A stretch of DNA of 64,000 bases from Planctomycetota bacterium (GCA_016872835.1 VGYX01000010.1:47025-111024), one strand, 5' to 3'. Positions 38,401 through 48,761 are shown, counted from the stretch's first letter. The notes: a model not told the origin generated them from the letters alone. Numbers and translations are program-made.

Positions 38401-39111
38401 ATGAACCATCCCGTCTCCATCATCACCGGCGCAGGATCCGGCATCGGCCGAGCCACCGCCCGCATGCTTGCCGAGCGCGGCCACCATGTCGTGCTGGTCG
38501 GGCGCACCGAGCAGAAGCTTGCCGAGGCCGCCGACGAGGTGCGCGCAGTCGGCCCCGGCGACGTCATGATCGTGCCCGCCGACGTGGCCAACAGCGATCT
38601 TGCGGCATCGGTGGTCGACCAGACTATCGAGCGTTTCGGCGGCGTGGACAACCTCGTGAACTCGGCGGGCGCGGCACCCAACGTGCCGATCGAGCGCACC
38701 ACCGAAGACACCCTCGAGCAGTGCTTCCTGGTGAACACCTTTGGTCCGGCGTTCCTGATCGTGCGCTGCTGGCCGCACTTCAAGAAGCAGAAGTCCGGCT
38801 GCGTGGTGAACGTGAGCACGATAGGCGTGATGATTCCCCTCCCCGGCTTCTTCGCCTACGCCGCCAGCAAGGCCGCGCTCGACAGTTTCACCCGAAGCGC
38901 GGCACTTGAGGGGCGATCCAGCGGTATTCGCTCGTTCTGCGTGAATCCCGGCGCGGTGGAGACGGCGATGCTGCGCGCGAACTTCAGCGAGAGGGTGTTT
39001 CCGCGCGAAAAGACCCTGAAGCCCGAGGCCGTGGCCGAGGTGATCGTTCGCTGTATCGAGGGTGAGCGCGCGGACGATCACGGCAAGTCGATCGTGCTAC
39101 CGAGCCCGTGA
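38401..39111 (+). CDS. SDR family oxidoreductase
   Basis: SIITGAGSGIGRATARMLAERGHHVVLVGR (TGxxxGIG), NSAGAAPNVP, FFAYAASKAALDSFTRS (YxxxK), NPGAVETAM. Confidence 0.93.
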   Translation: MNHPVSIITGAGSGIGRATARMLAERGHHVVLVGRTEQKLAEAADEVRAVGPGDVMIVPADVANSDLAASVVDQTIERFGGVDNLVNSAGAAPNVPIERTTEDTLEQCFLVNTFGPAFLIVRCWPHFKKQKSGCVVNVSTIGVMIPLPGFFAYAASKAALDSFTRSAALEGRSSGIRSFCVNPGAVETAMLRANFSERVFPREKTLKPEAVAEVIVRCIEGERADDHGKSIVLPSP

Positions 39112-39115
39112 GCGC

Positions 39116-39586
39116 CTAACGGCGCCGGTTCATCTCGCGCTCGATGTCGCGCCGCGTCTCACGCTCGCGGATCGCCTCACGCTTGTCGCCCTTCCTCCGG
39201 CCGTGCGCCACGCCCACGAGCAGCTTGGCAACGCCATTCTTGAAGTAGATCTTCAGGGGCACGATCGAGGCGCCCTTCGCCTGCATCGCCAGCGCCAGCT
39301 TCTTGATCTCGGTGGCGTGCGCCAGCAGCCTGCGCGTCCGCACCGCCGGGTGCTGACGGTCGCGGCCTGCCGGCGGATACTCCGAGATGTGCACGCCGTG
39401 CAGTTCCAAAGAGGGTGGTTCCATGCGGGCCATCACGAAGCCCTCGGCCAGGCTGGCCTGCCCCGCGCGGATGCTCTTCACCTCGCTGCCACGTAATACC
39501 AAGCCGCACTCCAGCGTCTCCCCGATCTGGAAGTCGTGCCGCGCCTTGCGGTTCTCGATCTCGGGCTCGTGGGTGGACTTGGACAT
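39116..39586 (-). CDS. smpB: SsrA-binding protein
   Basis: ENRKARHDFQIGETLECGLVLRGSEVKSIRAGQASLAEGFV, LKIYFKNGVAKLLVGVAHGRRKGDKREAIRERETRRDIEREM. Confidence 0.95.
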   Translation of the reverse strand: MSKSTHEPEIENRKARHDFQIGETLECGLVLRGSEVKSIRAGQASLAEGFVMARMEPPSLELHGVHISEYPPAGRDRQHPAVRTRRLLAHATEIKKLALAMQAKGASIVPLKIYFKNGVAKLLVGVAHGRRKGDKREAIRERETRRDIEREMNRRR

Positions 39587-39812
39587 GGGAACCGTGCCGG
39601 ACGGGCGACGGCCGGAGGGTCAAGATAACGCTCTTTGATCCATATTTCGGACCGGATGGCCGTGATACGTTTCCGGGAGCGCCCACAAAGTCTCAAAATC
39701 ATGCCTCATGGTTATTGTCCAGCGCCGTTTTCGGGGGAAGATTGGACATCGCCCACGAGGCGGAGATACCCCACGGATCCGATCGGGATCCTCCAGATCC
39801 GGAAATGACCAC

Positions 39813-42641
39813 ATGCGTCACCCTGCTCGAACCGCTTCACTCTGTCTTCTCGCCTGTGGTGCCACCGCGCTGGCCACCGTGCCGCCTTCGGCGCTGCCGT
39901 CCACCGCGATCGCCGCACCCGGCTTGGGCATCGACATTCGTGATCGCTTCAACCAGACCTTCCCGGGCGGATCGCTGATCGAGGTCCGTGGCCAACTGCG
40001 CCGCGTGTTCGGCCAGCGCTTCTCGACCGGTGCCACGCCGCACGACAGCGTGGAGTCGTTCCTCATGGACTGGAGCTCGCTGTGGGGCGTGCCCTTCGAG
40101 CAGCTGCAGCCGGTCGGCCCCTTCGATGACGGCGCACATCAGATCGAACTCATGCATGAGGAGGACGGCACCAACCCCTCCTTCACCTCGGTGTACTGGC
40201 AACAGCATGTGCGTGGCGTGCCTGTCTTCCGAGGCTGGGTCTGGGGCCTTGCGGCCAACGAGCCGTCCTTCCCGATGGTGCTTGGCGGCGGCACCCTGAA
40301 GGATCTGGGTGCTGACTTCCCCGCTTCGCTGGAGAGTCGCGACCTCTCACCCTCCACGATGGACCCCGCGGTCTACGCGCGCGAGGCGCTGAACCAGTTC
40401 GGCGCGCCACCGCTGATGACCTCGCCGCGGTACGTGGTGTGGGCAGGCGTCGACACCGATCCACAACCGGCCCGCCTGGCCATCGAGTTCGTCGCCACCG
40501 GCGGCGGACCGTGGGATCCGACGAATCACCAGAAGATGCAGTACGTGGTCGATGCCGACACCGGCGAGATCCTGCACCAGGAGAGCCAGATCCTTCACGG
40601 CGCCGTCTCGGGCACCGTGAGCGGCAAGGTGACCGACGGCTCCAAGGCCGATGCGTGCAACACCGAGGTCACGAAGGGCTTGCCGTACGTCGGTGTGGTG
40701 GTCGGCGGCACCACGAGCTACGCCGACGCAAACGGCAACTTCAACGTCACCTACACCGGCACGAGCAACGTCAGTGTGGCCCCTACGATCAACGGTCGCT
40801 TCTTCCGCGTGAACGAGTCCGGCGGCAACACCGTGGCCTCGGTGTCGGCCCAGACCGTCGCCAACGGCGGGTCCGCGACCTTCACCTTCAACAGCACGCC
40901 GGCGGTCGCACAGACCGCCCAGGTCAACTGCTATTTCGAGTCGAACAAGGTGCGCGACATGGTGCTTGCGGCGCACCCGACCTACCCGACCATCGCGAAT
41001 CAGACTTCGTTCCCGATCTACACCAACATCGCGGACTCCTGCAACGCCTACTACGACGGCGCGAGCATCAACTTCTTTGCCGCCGGTGGCGGCTGCAACA
41101 ACACCGGCTTCAGCTCGGTGGTGCACCACGAGTACGGGCACCACGTGGTGAACCGTGGCGGCAGCGGCCAGGGTGCCTACGGCGAGGGCATGGGTGACTG
41201 CATGAGCGTGCTCATGCTGGACGAGCCCCAGTTGGGTGTGGGATTCTTCGCCAACAACTGCTCGAGCGGCCTTCGCAACGCGGCAAACAGCTGCCAGTAC
41301 AACGCGTCAAGCTGCTCCAGCTGTGGCAGCGCCATCCACTCCTGCGGCCAGCTCCTCTCGGGCGCCGTGTGGGACGTGCGCAACCTGCTGCGTGCCGCCT
41401 ATCCGAACGACTATCGCACGCGCCTGGCGCGTCTGGTCGTCAACTCGGTGCCGATGCACGCCGGCCAGAGCGACATCGCCTCGGACATCGCCGCCGACTT
41501 CCTGACCATCGACGACGCCGTCAGCAACGGTGGCAACAACGACATCCGTGACGGAACCCCGAACTACAACCTGATCACGCAGGCCTTCAACGCCCACGGC
41601 CTCACGGCGCCGTCGCTCGCCCTGATGATCTTCGAGTTCCCGAACACCGTGCCGAACGCGATCGATCCGGCTGGCGGCCAGACCTACGACCTGACCATCC
41701 GTCCCGTCTCCAGCCAGATCCAGACAGGCTCGGAGAAGATGTGGTTCCGCGAGGGCACGAGCGGCTCGTTCACGGAGCTGGCCCTGCAGAAGCAGTCGGG
41801 CGACACCTACCGGGCGACCTTCCCCGCGACCACCTGTGGCAGCGCGCTGCAGTTCTACTTCGAGGCAAGCAGCACCGGTGGCACGATCGTGCGGTCGCCG
41901 TCCACGGCGCCGACGGATCTGCTGTCGACGGTCAGCCGCATCTCGTACGCGATCGCGCTGGACGACAACTTCGACGGCACGACCACCGCCTTCGTCTCGA
42001 CGGGCAACGTCGGTCCGAGCCGCGGCGGATTCCTGCGCACCGGTCCGATCACGGTCAACAACTGCAACGGTCCCGTGATCGCGACTGGCAAGGCGTGGGT
42101 CACGGGCTCGCTGAGCACCTCGTGCAACGACATTGACGCTGGTTGGACCGAGATGCTGTCACCCACGTTCGACGTGTCGGGCGGGCAGACGATCGCGCTC
42201 TCGATCGTTACCTACCTCAGCAACGACACCGGTGGCTTCCCGGGCGAGGATCCAATCACGATCTCGGCCTCGAACGATGGCGGAACCACCTGGGTCGTGA
42301 TCGACACGATCTACCAGTCGCACGGGTGGACGAGTCGACGCTACGAACTGCAGAACTACCTGGCACCGTCAAGCACGGTACGCATCAAGGTGCGCGCCGA
42401 GGATCTTGGCGCCGGTGACAGTCAAGTGAAGGCGGCCGTCGACAACATCCGTGTGGAGTCGATCGTGTGCACCGCCGGTCTGTTCGGCGATCTTGATGGC
42501 GACGGAGTCGTGGGCGCGGGCGACGTGGCTGTCCTGCTGCTTGAGTACGGAGCGTGCGCGGGCTGCCCAGCGGATCTCGACGGCTCGGGAACGGTAGATA
42601 GCGGCGATCTTGCCCTGCTGATCCTGAGTTTCACCGAGTGA
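39813..42641 (+). CDS. secreted gluzincin metallopeptidase (fungalysin/M4-like) with C-terminal dockerin-like domain
   Basis: Signal peptide; SVVHHEYGHHVVNRGGSGQGAYGEGMGD (HExxH + GExxxD); FTP-like N-terminal region; C-terminus GDLDGDGVVGAGDVAVLLLEYGACAGCPADLDGSGTVDSGDLALLILSFTE. Confidence 0.88.
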   Translation: MRHPARTASLCLLACGATALATVPPSALPSTAIAAPGLGIDIRDRFNQTFPGGSLIEVRGQLRRVFGQRFSTGATPHDSVESFLMDWSSLWGVPFEQLQPVGPFDDGAHQIELMHEEDGTNPSFTSVYWQQHVRGVPVFRGWVWGLAANEPSFPMVLGGGTLKDLGADFPASLESRDLSPSTMDPAVYAREALNQFGAPPLMTSPRYVVWAGVDTDPQPARLAIEFVATGGGPWDPTNHQKMQYVVDADTGEILHQESQILHGAVSGTVSGKVTDGSKADACNTEVTKGLPYVGVVVGGTTSYADANGNFNVTYTGTSNVSVAPTINGRFFRVNESGGNTVASVSAQTVANGGSATFTFNSTPAVAQTAQVNCYFESNKVRDMVLAAHPTYPTIANQTSFPIYTNIADSCNAYYDGASINFFAAGGGCNNTGFSSVVHHEYGHHVVNRGGSGQGAYGEGMGDCMSVLMLDEPQLGVGFFANNCSSGLRNAANSCQYNASSCSSCGSAIHSCGQLLSGAVWDVRNLLRAAYPNDYRTRLARLVVNSVPMHAGQSDIASDIAADFLTIDDAVSNGGNNDIRDGTPNYNLITQAFNAHGLTAPSLALMIFEFPNTVPNAIDPAGGQTYDLTIRPVSSQIQTGSEKMWFREGTSGSFTELALQKQSGDTYRATFPATTCGSALQFYFEASSTGGTIVRSPSTAPTDLLSTVSRISYAIALDDNFDGTTTAFVSTGNVGPSRGGFLRTGPITVNNCNGPVIATGKAWVTGSLSTSCNDIDAGWTEMLSPTFDVSGGQTIALSIVTYLSNDTGGFPGEDPITISASNDGGTTWVVIDTIYQSHGWTSRRYELQNYLAPSSTVRIKVRAEDLGAGDSQVKAAVDNIRVESIVCTAGLFGDLDGDGVVGAGDVAVLLLEYGACAGCPADLDGSGTVDSGDLALLILSFTE

Positions 42642-42878
42642 GGCAATCAAGCCCGAAAAAAAGCAGGTCTGCGGGGTTTATTCGCCGGACTCTGCAGGTT
42701 CTGTTCCCGGCGGCCTCCTGATTTTGAATTACAGGGCTTTTGTTCGGCGACTTTTGAAATCCGAGCTCCTTACACTTGGTGATATTGCAATCCGGGGCAT
42801 GTTGAAGCGCTGGCAACCCTCCCGGCCAAGCCGCCCACGGCCGGCCAGGACCATCTCTGCAGAGGAGCTCGAGACAAG

Positions 42879-45746
42879 ATGCGATTCACTTCCCGTTCCT
42901 TCGTGATCGGCACCCTCGCAGTGTCGGCGATCGCCCTTGCTGGCAACGACATGCAGTCGCGCCCCGGTGGTGTCGGGCCCGGCCTTGGAAACGGTGCCGA
43001 TGGCGGCCAACTTCCGATCGAGGATCAGTTCGAGCAGACATTCCCGGGCGGCCAGCTCCTGAAGAATGGCACGCACCTCCGTCGCGTGTGGGGCCGACAG
43101 TTCTCCTGGGGCGCCACGCCGCACGAGAGCGCGGAAAAGTTCGTCAAGAAGTGGAGCTCACTCTGGGGCGTTCCCTTCTCACAGCTCTGCGAAGTCGGCG
43201 TGAACGCGAATGGTGATCACCTGACCCAAGTCGGCGGCGTCGAAGGCGCCGGCGACTTCACCATGGTCTCCTGGAGTCAGCAGGTCCGTGGCGTGCCCGT
43301 GTTCCGCGCAGGCGTTTGGGGCATGGTCGGCAACGAGGCCAACCATCCGCTCGTGCTCGCGGGCGGCACCCTGAAGGCGCTCGGCAACTTCCCGCAGACG
43401 ATCGCGGATCGTGATCTCTCCGCCTCCACGATCGATCCCGCAGTGTACGGCCGTGAGGCGCTGAACCAGTTCAACGCACCCCCCGAGGTGAACAGCCCGC
43501 GCTACGTCGTGTGGGCCGGCGTCGACGCGCAGACCGTCGAGCCGAAACTTGCTGTCGAGTTCACCGCCACGGGTGGGAGCGCGCTGGATTCAGTCAACTA
43601 CCAGAAGATGCTGTACGTGGTCGACGCCGACACCGGCGCCGTGCTGCATCAGGAGAGCCTGATCCTGCACGGAACGGCGCAGGCGCAGGTGAACGCGCTC
43701 GCGACGACCGGCATGAAGGCTGCCGCGTGCAACACCACGGCCGTCACGGGCCTGCCCTACGTGCGCGTGCTCTTCGGTTCGACCACCGTGTACGCCGATG
43801 CGACCGGCCGTGCGACATTCAATTACACCGGCACCGCCGCGCAGACGGTGAATCCGTCCACGCTCACTGGTCGCTACTTCACCGTGCAGGACAGCAGCGG
43901 CACAGCCGTGCAGTCCGTGAGCAGCCAGAGCGTGAACGACGGCGCGGTGGGCACCTTCCAGTACGCCAGCACCACCAGCCAGTACACACGCTCGCAGATC
44001 GACACCTACTACCACGCGAATCGGGTGCGTGATCACCTGCTGCGTTACAGCCCCGGATTCCCTGGCATCGGCGGCGGCCAGACGATGGTGATCAAGAACG
44101 GCGTGAGCGGCAACTGCAACGCGTTCTACGACGGCAACATCAACTTCTACCCCTCGGGCGGCGGCTGCAACAACACGGGCTTCGCCACGGTGGTGCACCA
44201 CGAGTACGGTCATCACATCGTGTCCTCGGCCGGCAGCGGTCAGCAGCAGTACGGCGAGGGTTTCAGCGACGTCATGGGCGTGCTTCTGAGCGACGAATCG
44301 CAGCTCGGTGTCGGTTTCTATTCGAGCACCTGCACAAGCGGTATTCGCAACGCGCAGAACACCTGCGTGGGCACCCAGACCGGCTCCACCTGCGGCACGG
44401 GGATCCACTCGTGGGGTCAGGTGCTCAGCGGCTGCTTCTGGGATCTGCGAAACCAGCTGATCGCAGCCTATCCCGGCGACACGCGCGGACGGCTTTCGAC
44501 CGATCCGGCCAACGGCGTGGCCGACTACCGCGACATCCTGTCGTATCTGGCCACGAACTCGGTGCTGGCGCACGCCGGCCAGTCCGACATCTGGACGGAC
44601 ATCACCGTGGACGTGCTCACGCTGGATGATGCTCCGAGCCAGGGCGGCAACAACAACATCGGTGACGGCTCGCCGAACTACGCCCGCATCGCGACCGCGT
44701 TCGGGAACCACGGCCTGACCGCACCCGCGCTGAGCCTGTTCACGATCACCTCGCCCGCGGCTCCCAGCACGATCGATCCGGCCGGCGGTGACACCATCGA
44801 CGTGGTGATTACACCGGTGACCGGCACGGCGCAGACCGGATCGCAGAAGCTGTTCGTGCGCACAGGTACCAGCGGCGCGTTCACCGGCACCGTGATGGCC
44901 AACGTGGGCGGCAACACCTGGCGGGGCACCTTCCCCGCCACCAGCTGCAACGCGACCGTGCAGTACTACTTCGAGGTCAAGAACATCTCTGGTACGGCGG
45001 TCAATGACCCGCCGACGGCGCCAGCCTCGGTGTTCACCACCAAGGCGATCACGCCCGGCGGCACCGTCACGGTTGTCTCGGAGGACTTCGCGACGACCGA
45101 TGGCGGCTTCGTGGTCACCGGCACGCCGTTCTCGGGCTTGGGCGGTTGGGAGTGGGCGGTCCCCAGTGGCCGCAGCTGCAACGCACCCAGCACCCCCAGC
45201 AAGTGCTTCATCACGGGCAAGCCGATCGCCACCGGCACCTGCAACGACTTGGATGGTGGCCCGACGATCCTGACCTCTCCCGTGTACGACCTGTCCGGAT
45301 CGGCGGCCGCCGAGGTCTCGTTCCAGACCTTTTACCTGGTCACCGGCACCGGCAACACGTCGGATCCGCTGGTGTGCAAGGTGTCCAACAACGGCGGAAG
45401 CAACTGGGTCACCATGCTCAGCCTGACCTCCTCGGGCAGCTGGACGACCCGAACGTTCAACATCGCGGACTACGTCGCGCTGACCTCGAACATGATGTTC
45501 CGCTTCGAGGCCGCGGACACCGGCACCGACAACACGCTGGTGTGCGGCATCGACAACTTCTCGATCAACACGATCTCCTGCGGCATCGAGGGTGACCTCG
45601 ACGGTGACGGCAATGTTGGTCCGTCCGACCTCGCCGTCCTGCTGCTGGACTTCGGTGTGTGCCCGGGCTGCGCCGCCGACCTTGACGGCAGCGGTGTAGT
45701 CGACGACGGCGATATCTCGCTCCTGCTCCTGCTATACACCTCCTGA
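42879..45746 (+). CDS. secreted gluzincin metallopeptidase (fungalysin/M4-like), tandem paralogue, C-terminal dockerin-like domain
   Basis: TVVHHEYGHHIVSSAGSGQQQYGEGFSDVMGVLLSDESQLGVGF; colinear with 39813..42641; C-terminus GDLDGDGNVGPSDLAVLLLDFGVCPGCAADLDGSGVVDDGDISLLLLLYTS. Confidence 0.9.
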   Translation: MRFTSRSFVIGTLAVSAIALAGNDMQSRPGGVGPGLGNGADGGQLPIEDQFEQTFPGGQLLKNGTHLRRVWGRQFSWGATPHESAEKFVKKWSSLWGVPFSQLCEVGVNANGDHLTQVGGVEGAGDFTMVSWSQQVRGVPVFRAGVWGMVGNEANHPLVLAGGTLKALGNFPQTIADRDLSASTIDPAVYGREALNQFNAPPEVNSPRYVVWAGVDAQTVEPKLAVEFTATGGSALDSVNYQKMLYVVDADTGAVLHQESLILHGTAQAQVNALATTGMKAAACNTTAVTGLPYVRVLFGSTTVYADATGRATFNYTGTAAQTVNPSTLTGRYFTVQDSSGTAVQSVSSQSVNDGAVGTFQYASTTSQYTRSQIDTYYHANRVRDHLLRYSPGFPGIGGGQTMVIKNGVSGNCNAFYDGNINFYPSGGGCNNTGFATVVHHEYGHHIVSSAGSGQQQYGEGFSDVMGVLLSDESQLGVGFYSSTCTSGIRNAQNTCVGTQTGSTCGTGIHSWGQVLSGCFWDLRNQLIAAYPGDTRGRLSTDPANGVADYRDILSYLATNSVLAHAGQSDIWTDITVDVLTLDDAPSQGGNNNIGDGSPNYARIATAFGNHGLTAPALSLFTITSPAAPSTIDPAGGDTIDVVITPVTGTAQTGSQKLFVRTGTSGAFTGTVMANVGGNTWRGTFPATSCNATVQYYFEVKNISGTAVNDPPTAPASVFTTKAITPGGTVTVVSEDFATTDGGFVVTGTPFSGLGGWEWAVPSGRSCNAPSTPSKCFITGKPIATGTCNDLDGGPTILTSPVYDLSGSAAAEVSFQTFYLVTGTGNTSDPLVCKVSNNGGSNWVTMLSLTSSGSWTTRTFNIADYVALTSNMMFRFEAADTGTDNTLVCGIDNFSINTISCGIEGDLDGDGNVGPSDLAVLLLDFGVCPGCAADLDGSGVVDDGDISLLLLLYTS

Positions 45747-45772
45747 GCGGGTCCGATTCCCGGAACGTATCC

Positions 45773-45800
45773 AGCGGGCGGCCTGTCGGCCGCCCGCTTT
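45773..45800 (+). terminator. Rho-independent terminator
   Basis: AGCGGGCGGCC-tgtc-GGCCGCCCGCTTT, 11-bp perfect stem. Confidence 0.8.
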
Positions 45801-45867
45801 CCTTCAGTGGCATGGCGGCTTTCCAGGCATTCCGCTACACTTTCCGCCCCGGCGACTGGCCGGCTTG

Positions 45868-45951
45868 GCCCAGGTGGCGGAATTGGCAGACGCGCCAGCT
45901 TGAGGTGCTGGTGGGAGCAATCCCTTGGAGGTTCGAGTCCTCTTCTGGGCA
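45868..45951 (+). tRNA. tRNA-Leu (anticodon GAG)
   Basis: Acceptor GCCCAGG/TCTGGGC, anticodon stem CCAGC-TTGAGGT-GCTGG with anticodon GAG at 45902-45904, long variable arm typical of Leu, T arm GGAGG-TTCGAGT-CCTCT, discriminator A; CCA not encoded. Confidence 0.95.
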
Positions 45952-45983
45952 TTTCGGTTCGCGGTGGAGGCCGCACGATCACG

Positions 45984-46700
45984 ATGACCGCCCTCTCCAT
46001 CCAGCAGGCGGAGCCGGGCGCAGCGACGCTGCGCATCAACGAGATCTTCCATTCCATCCAGGGCGAGGGCCTGCGTGCAGGCGAGCCCTGCTTCTTCATC
46101 CGCCTGTCTGGATGCCCGCTGCGCTGCACCTGGTGTGACACGGCCTACGCGTTCCGCGAGGGCGCCCCGCGCACGATCGAGAGCCTGGTGCAAGAGGCCC
46201 GCCGCGTCGGATGCCCGCTGGTGCAGGTCACCGGCGGCGAGCCCCTGGCGCAGAAGAGCTGCCTGACCCTCGTGCACGCCCTGTGCGACGCGGGCTTCAC
46301 CGTGACCATGGAGACCAGCGGTGCGCTCGACATCTCGCCCCTGGATCCACGATGCATCCGCATCATGGACCTGAAGTGCCCGGCAAGCGGCGAGTCACAC
46401 CGCAATCTCTGGAGCAACGTCGCACACCTGTGCCGCCGGGATGAGGTGAAGTTCGTGATCGCAGATCGCGGCGACTACGAGTGGGCGAAGGCCCGCATGA
46501 AGGAGCACGCGCTTGTGGATCGGGTAGCGGCCGTGCTGATGAGCGCGGCATGGGAGCAGCCAAGGGGTGCCGAGATCGCCGGTAGCGCGGGGCTTTCGGC
46601 GCGGGATCTGGCGGCCTGGATCCTGGCGGATGGGCTGCCGGTGCGCATGCAGACGCAGCTTCACAAGATCATCTGGGATCCTCAGACGCGCGGCGTCTGA
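45984..46700 (+). CDS. queE: 7-carboxy-7-deazaguanine synthase (radical SAM)
   Basis: INEIFHSIQGEGLRAGEPCFFIRLSGCPLRCTWCDTAYAF (CxxxCxxC), VQVTGGEPLAQ, METSGALDI, DLKCPASGE. Confidence 0.93.
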   Translation: MTALSIQQAEPGAATLRINEIFHSIQGEGLRAGEPCFFIRLSGCPLRCTWCDTAYAFREGAPRTIESLVQEARRVGCPLVQVTGGEPLAQKSCLTLVHALCDAGFTVTMETSGALDISPLDPRCIRIMDLKCPASGESHRNLWSNVAHLCRRDEVKFVIADRGDYEWAKARMKEHALVDRVAAVLMSAAWEQPRGAEIAGSAGLSARDLAAWILADGLPVRMQTQLHKIIWDPQTRGV

Positions 46701-46713
46701 TGCCCGGACCTGC

Positions 46714-47466
46714 TCAGTAGACCCAGCCTTCGACCCGTGCCTCGACCGGCGGCACCCACTGCAGCGGATCGGTCACCAGCAGGATCGCGTCGAGCAGGTC
46801 GCCCTCGGGATCCTGTTCCGCGCTCCGAGCCATCTCGGCCGCCAGAGTCAGCCGCTCGCGGCCCTGCAGCCGCTTCAGGAGGTCGGCACGCACGCGGCGC
46901 GGCGGATCACCCGCACCCTTGTAGCCGTGATCGGGCCATCCCTTCAGGCGAAGCACGCTCGCGGGGCAACCCTCGCACACGGTCACGCTGCCGCCCGCCG
47001 CCTGCACCGGCTCCACGCGCACACCGGCCTCGGCGAGCGGCCGCAACACTTCGGCGATCAGCGTCCACGTCTGCTTGAAGACACGCAGATTCATCGGCGC
47101 CATCGGTGTTCGAAAGGCCGTGTCACACACACGCTTGGGCTCGCGACGGTCCACGGTACGAACCTCGCCTCGCCACAATCGGGGCGATCCGAAGCCGGCG
47201 ACCCACGCGGCCATCGCGCTCCAGTCGGGCGTGACCTCGAAGCTTCGCAGCGTGTCGAGCGGCAGTCCCACCGGCGCGTCGATGCGCACGAGATGACGGC
47301 GCCCATCCTCGCGCATGGCGAGAATCCGGCGCACCAAGGCGCCACGATCGAATCGTCCGTCGAGTCGAACGGCGGCCTTCGGCACATCAAGATCACGCGA
47401 AACCATGCGTATCTTGGCCGCGCCGCCCGAGTCGGCCCCGGAGAAGTCCACCCCGTGAAGGATCAC
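46714..47466 (-). CDS. DUF429-like hypothetical protein
   Basis: ILHGVDFSGADSGG...HLVRIDAPVGLP...CEGCPASVLRLKG...EGDLLDAILL resembles DUF429 family architecture; GTG start at 47466 avoids overlap with the upstream ORF. Confidence 0.55.
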   Translation of the reverse strand: MILHGVDFSGADSGGAAKIRMVSRDLDVPKAAVRLDGRFDRGALVRRILAMREDGRRHLVRIDAPVGLPLDTLRSFEVTPDWSAMAAWVAGFGSPRLWRGEVRTVDRREPKRVCDTAFRTPMAPMNLRVFKQTWTLIAEVLRPLAEAGVRVEPVQAAGGSVTVCEGCPASVLRLKGWPDHGYKGAGDPPRRVRADLLKRLQGRERLTLAAEMARSAEQDPEGDLLDAILLVTDPLQWVPPVEARVEGWVY

Positions 47467-47470
47467 GCGC

Positions 47471-47704
47471 TCAGTTCCGACCGCACTGGGAACCGGGCTT
47501 GCCACAGGGGCAGCAGCCCCCCATCGGGAGGCTCATGCCCGCGCCCTGTGACGCGGCACCACTGACGCCGAACACGCTGTGGCGACGCACGAAGGCACGG
47601 CCCTTGCCCGCGGGATCCTCGACGGGACTGTCCGCTTGGCTCATGGGACGGAGCAACTCGATGACCTCGCCATCAGCCTCGCAGATGTACTCGTAGATCG
47701 GCAT
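47471..47704 (-). CDS. FmdB-like small Cys-rich protein
   Basis: MPIYEYICEADGEVIELLRPMSQADSPVEDP...RRHSVF...GGCCPCGKPGSQCGRN; ATG at 47704. Confidence 0.7.
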   Translation of the reverse strand: MPIYEYICEADGEVIELLRPMSQADSPVEDPAGKGRAFVRRHSVFGVSGAASQGAGMSLPMGGCCPCGKPGSQCGRN

Positions 47705-47738
47705 GGGAAGGAATCCTAGCCTGAGCGGCGCGGCTTGA

Positions 47739-48725
47739 TCAACGCGCACGCCTGGATCGCGGCGCTCCACCGCCGCCGTGGCGGCGATTCGCACGCGCCC
47801 CGCGGCCATCGTTCGCGCGGCGTGGCGCCGGGGATTGGGCGCCGCTCCGAGCGCCTCGAGGCGCGATGTCGAGCGTCTGCGTGGCACGCGCAGGCTTCGC
47901 CTCGCCACGCTCGTCGCGTCGGGCGCGCGCCGCCGCTGGACGGAACGCCGCCTCGCGAAGCTCGCGCAGTTCCGACGCGTTCAGCTCGCGCCACGCGCCC
48001 ACGCCCAGACCCCTCAGGCGCAGCGGCCCCATGGCCACGCGACGCAGGCGTCGGACGGGGTGGCCCAGACGCAGCATCATGCGACGGATCTGGCGATTGC
48101 GCCCCTCGCGCAGTTCCATCAGCAGCGTGGTCTTGGTGCTGTCGCGGCCGAGCAGCTTCAGCTTGCTACGGCTCGTACGCGTGCCGACCTCGTCCTTCTC
48201 CGGCAGGAAGACGCCCTCACTCAGCCGGCGCACGGCCTCGTCGTCCAAGCGACCGCTCACGGTGACCTCGTAGGTCTTGTGCACCTCGAAGCGAGGATGC
48301 GTGAGACGGTTGGCCAGCTCGCCGTCGTTGGTCAGCAGCAGCAGACCGCTGGAATCCATGTCCAGCCGGCCCACCGGGAAGATGCGCGCCTTCAGCGGGT
48401 GGTCCACGATGTCGATCGCGCGGCGGCGACCCTCGGGATCCTCATTCGTGCACACGATGCCCTTGGGCTTGAACAGCATGATGTACACGTGCTGCTCGTG
48501 GCGACGGATCGGGCGGCCATCCACCTCGATGCGATCATTCGCAGGATCGACCCACGCGGGCAGACCATCAAGCACGGTGCCGTTCACGCACACGCGGCCT
48601 TCCTCGACCATCTGCTCGCAGTCACGGCGACTCGCGACACCGGCGGCGGCGAGCACCTTCTGGATCCGCTCACCGCGACGATCGTCATTGAACGGATGGG
48701 ACGGACCGTGGCGGCGCCTGGGCAT
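47739..48725 (-). CDS. RsuA/RluB-family pseudouridine synthase
   Basis: ERIQKVLAAAGVASRRDCEQMVEEGRVCVNG (S4), VYIMLFKPKGIVCTNEDPEGRR, IFPVGRLDMDSSGLLLLTNDGELANRLTHPRFEVHKTYEV, EGRNRQIRRMMLRLGHPVRRLRRV; Arg-rich tail. Confidence 0.92.
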   Translation of the reverse strand: MPRRRHGPSHPFNDDRRGERIQKVLAAAGVASRRDCEQMVEEGRVCVNGTVLDGLPAWVDPANDRIEVDGRPIRRHEQHVYIMLFKPKGIVCTNEDPEGRRRAIDIVDHPLKARIFPVGRLDMDSSGLLLLTNDGELANRLTHPRFEVHKTYEVTVSGRLDDEAVRRLSEGVFLPEKDEVGTRTSRSKLKLLGRDSTKTTLLMELREGRNRQIRRMMLRLGHPVRRLRRVAMGPLRLRGLGVGAWRELNASELRELREAAFRPAAARARRDERGEAKPARATQTLDIAPRGARSGAQSPAPRRANDGRGARANRRHGGGGAPRSRRAR

Positions 48726-48761
48726 CGCGGGATGGTACGGCCCCGCTCGTACACTGCGCGC

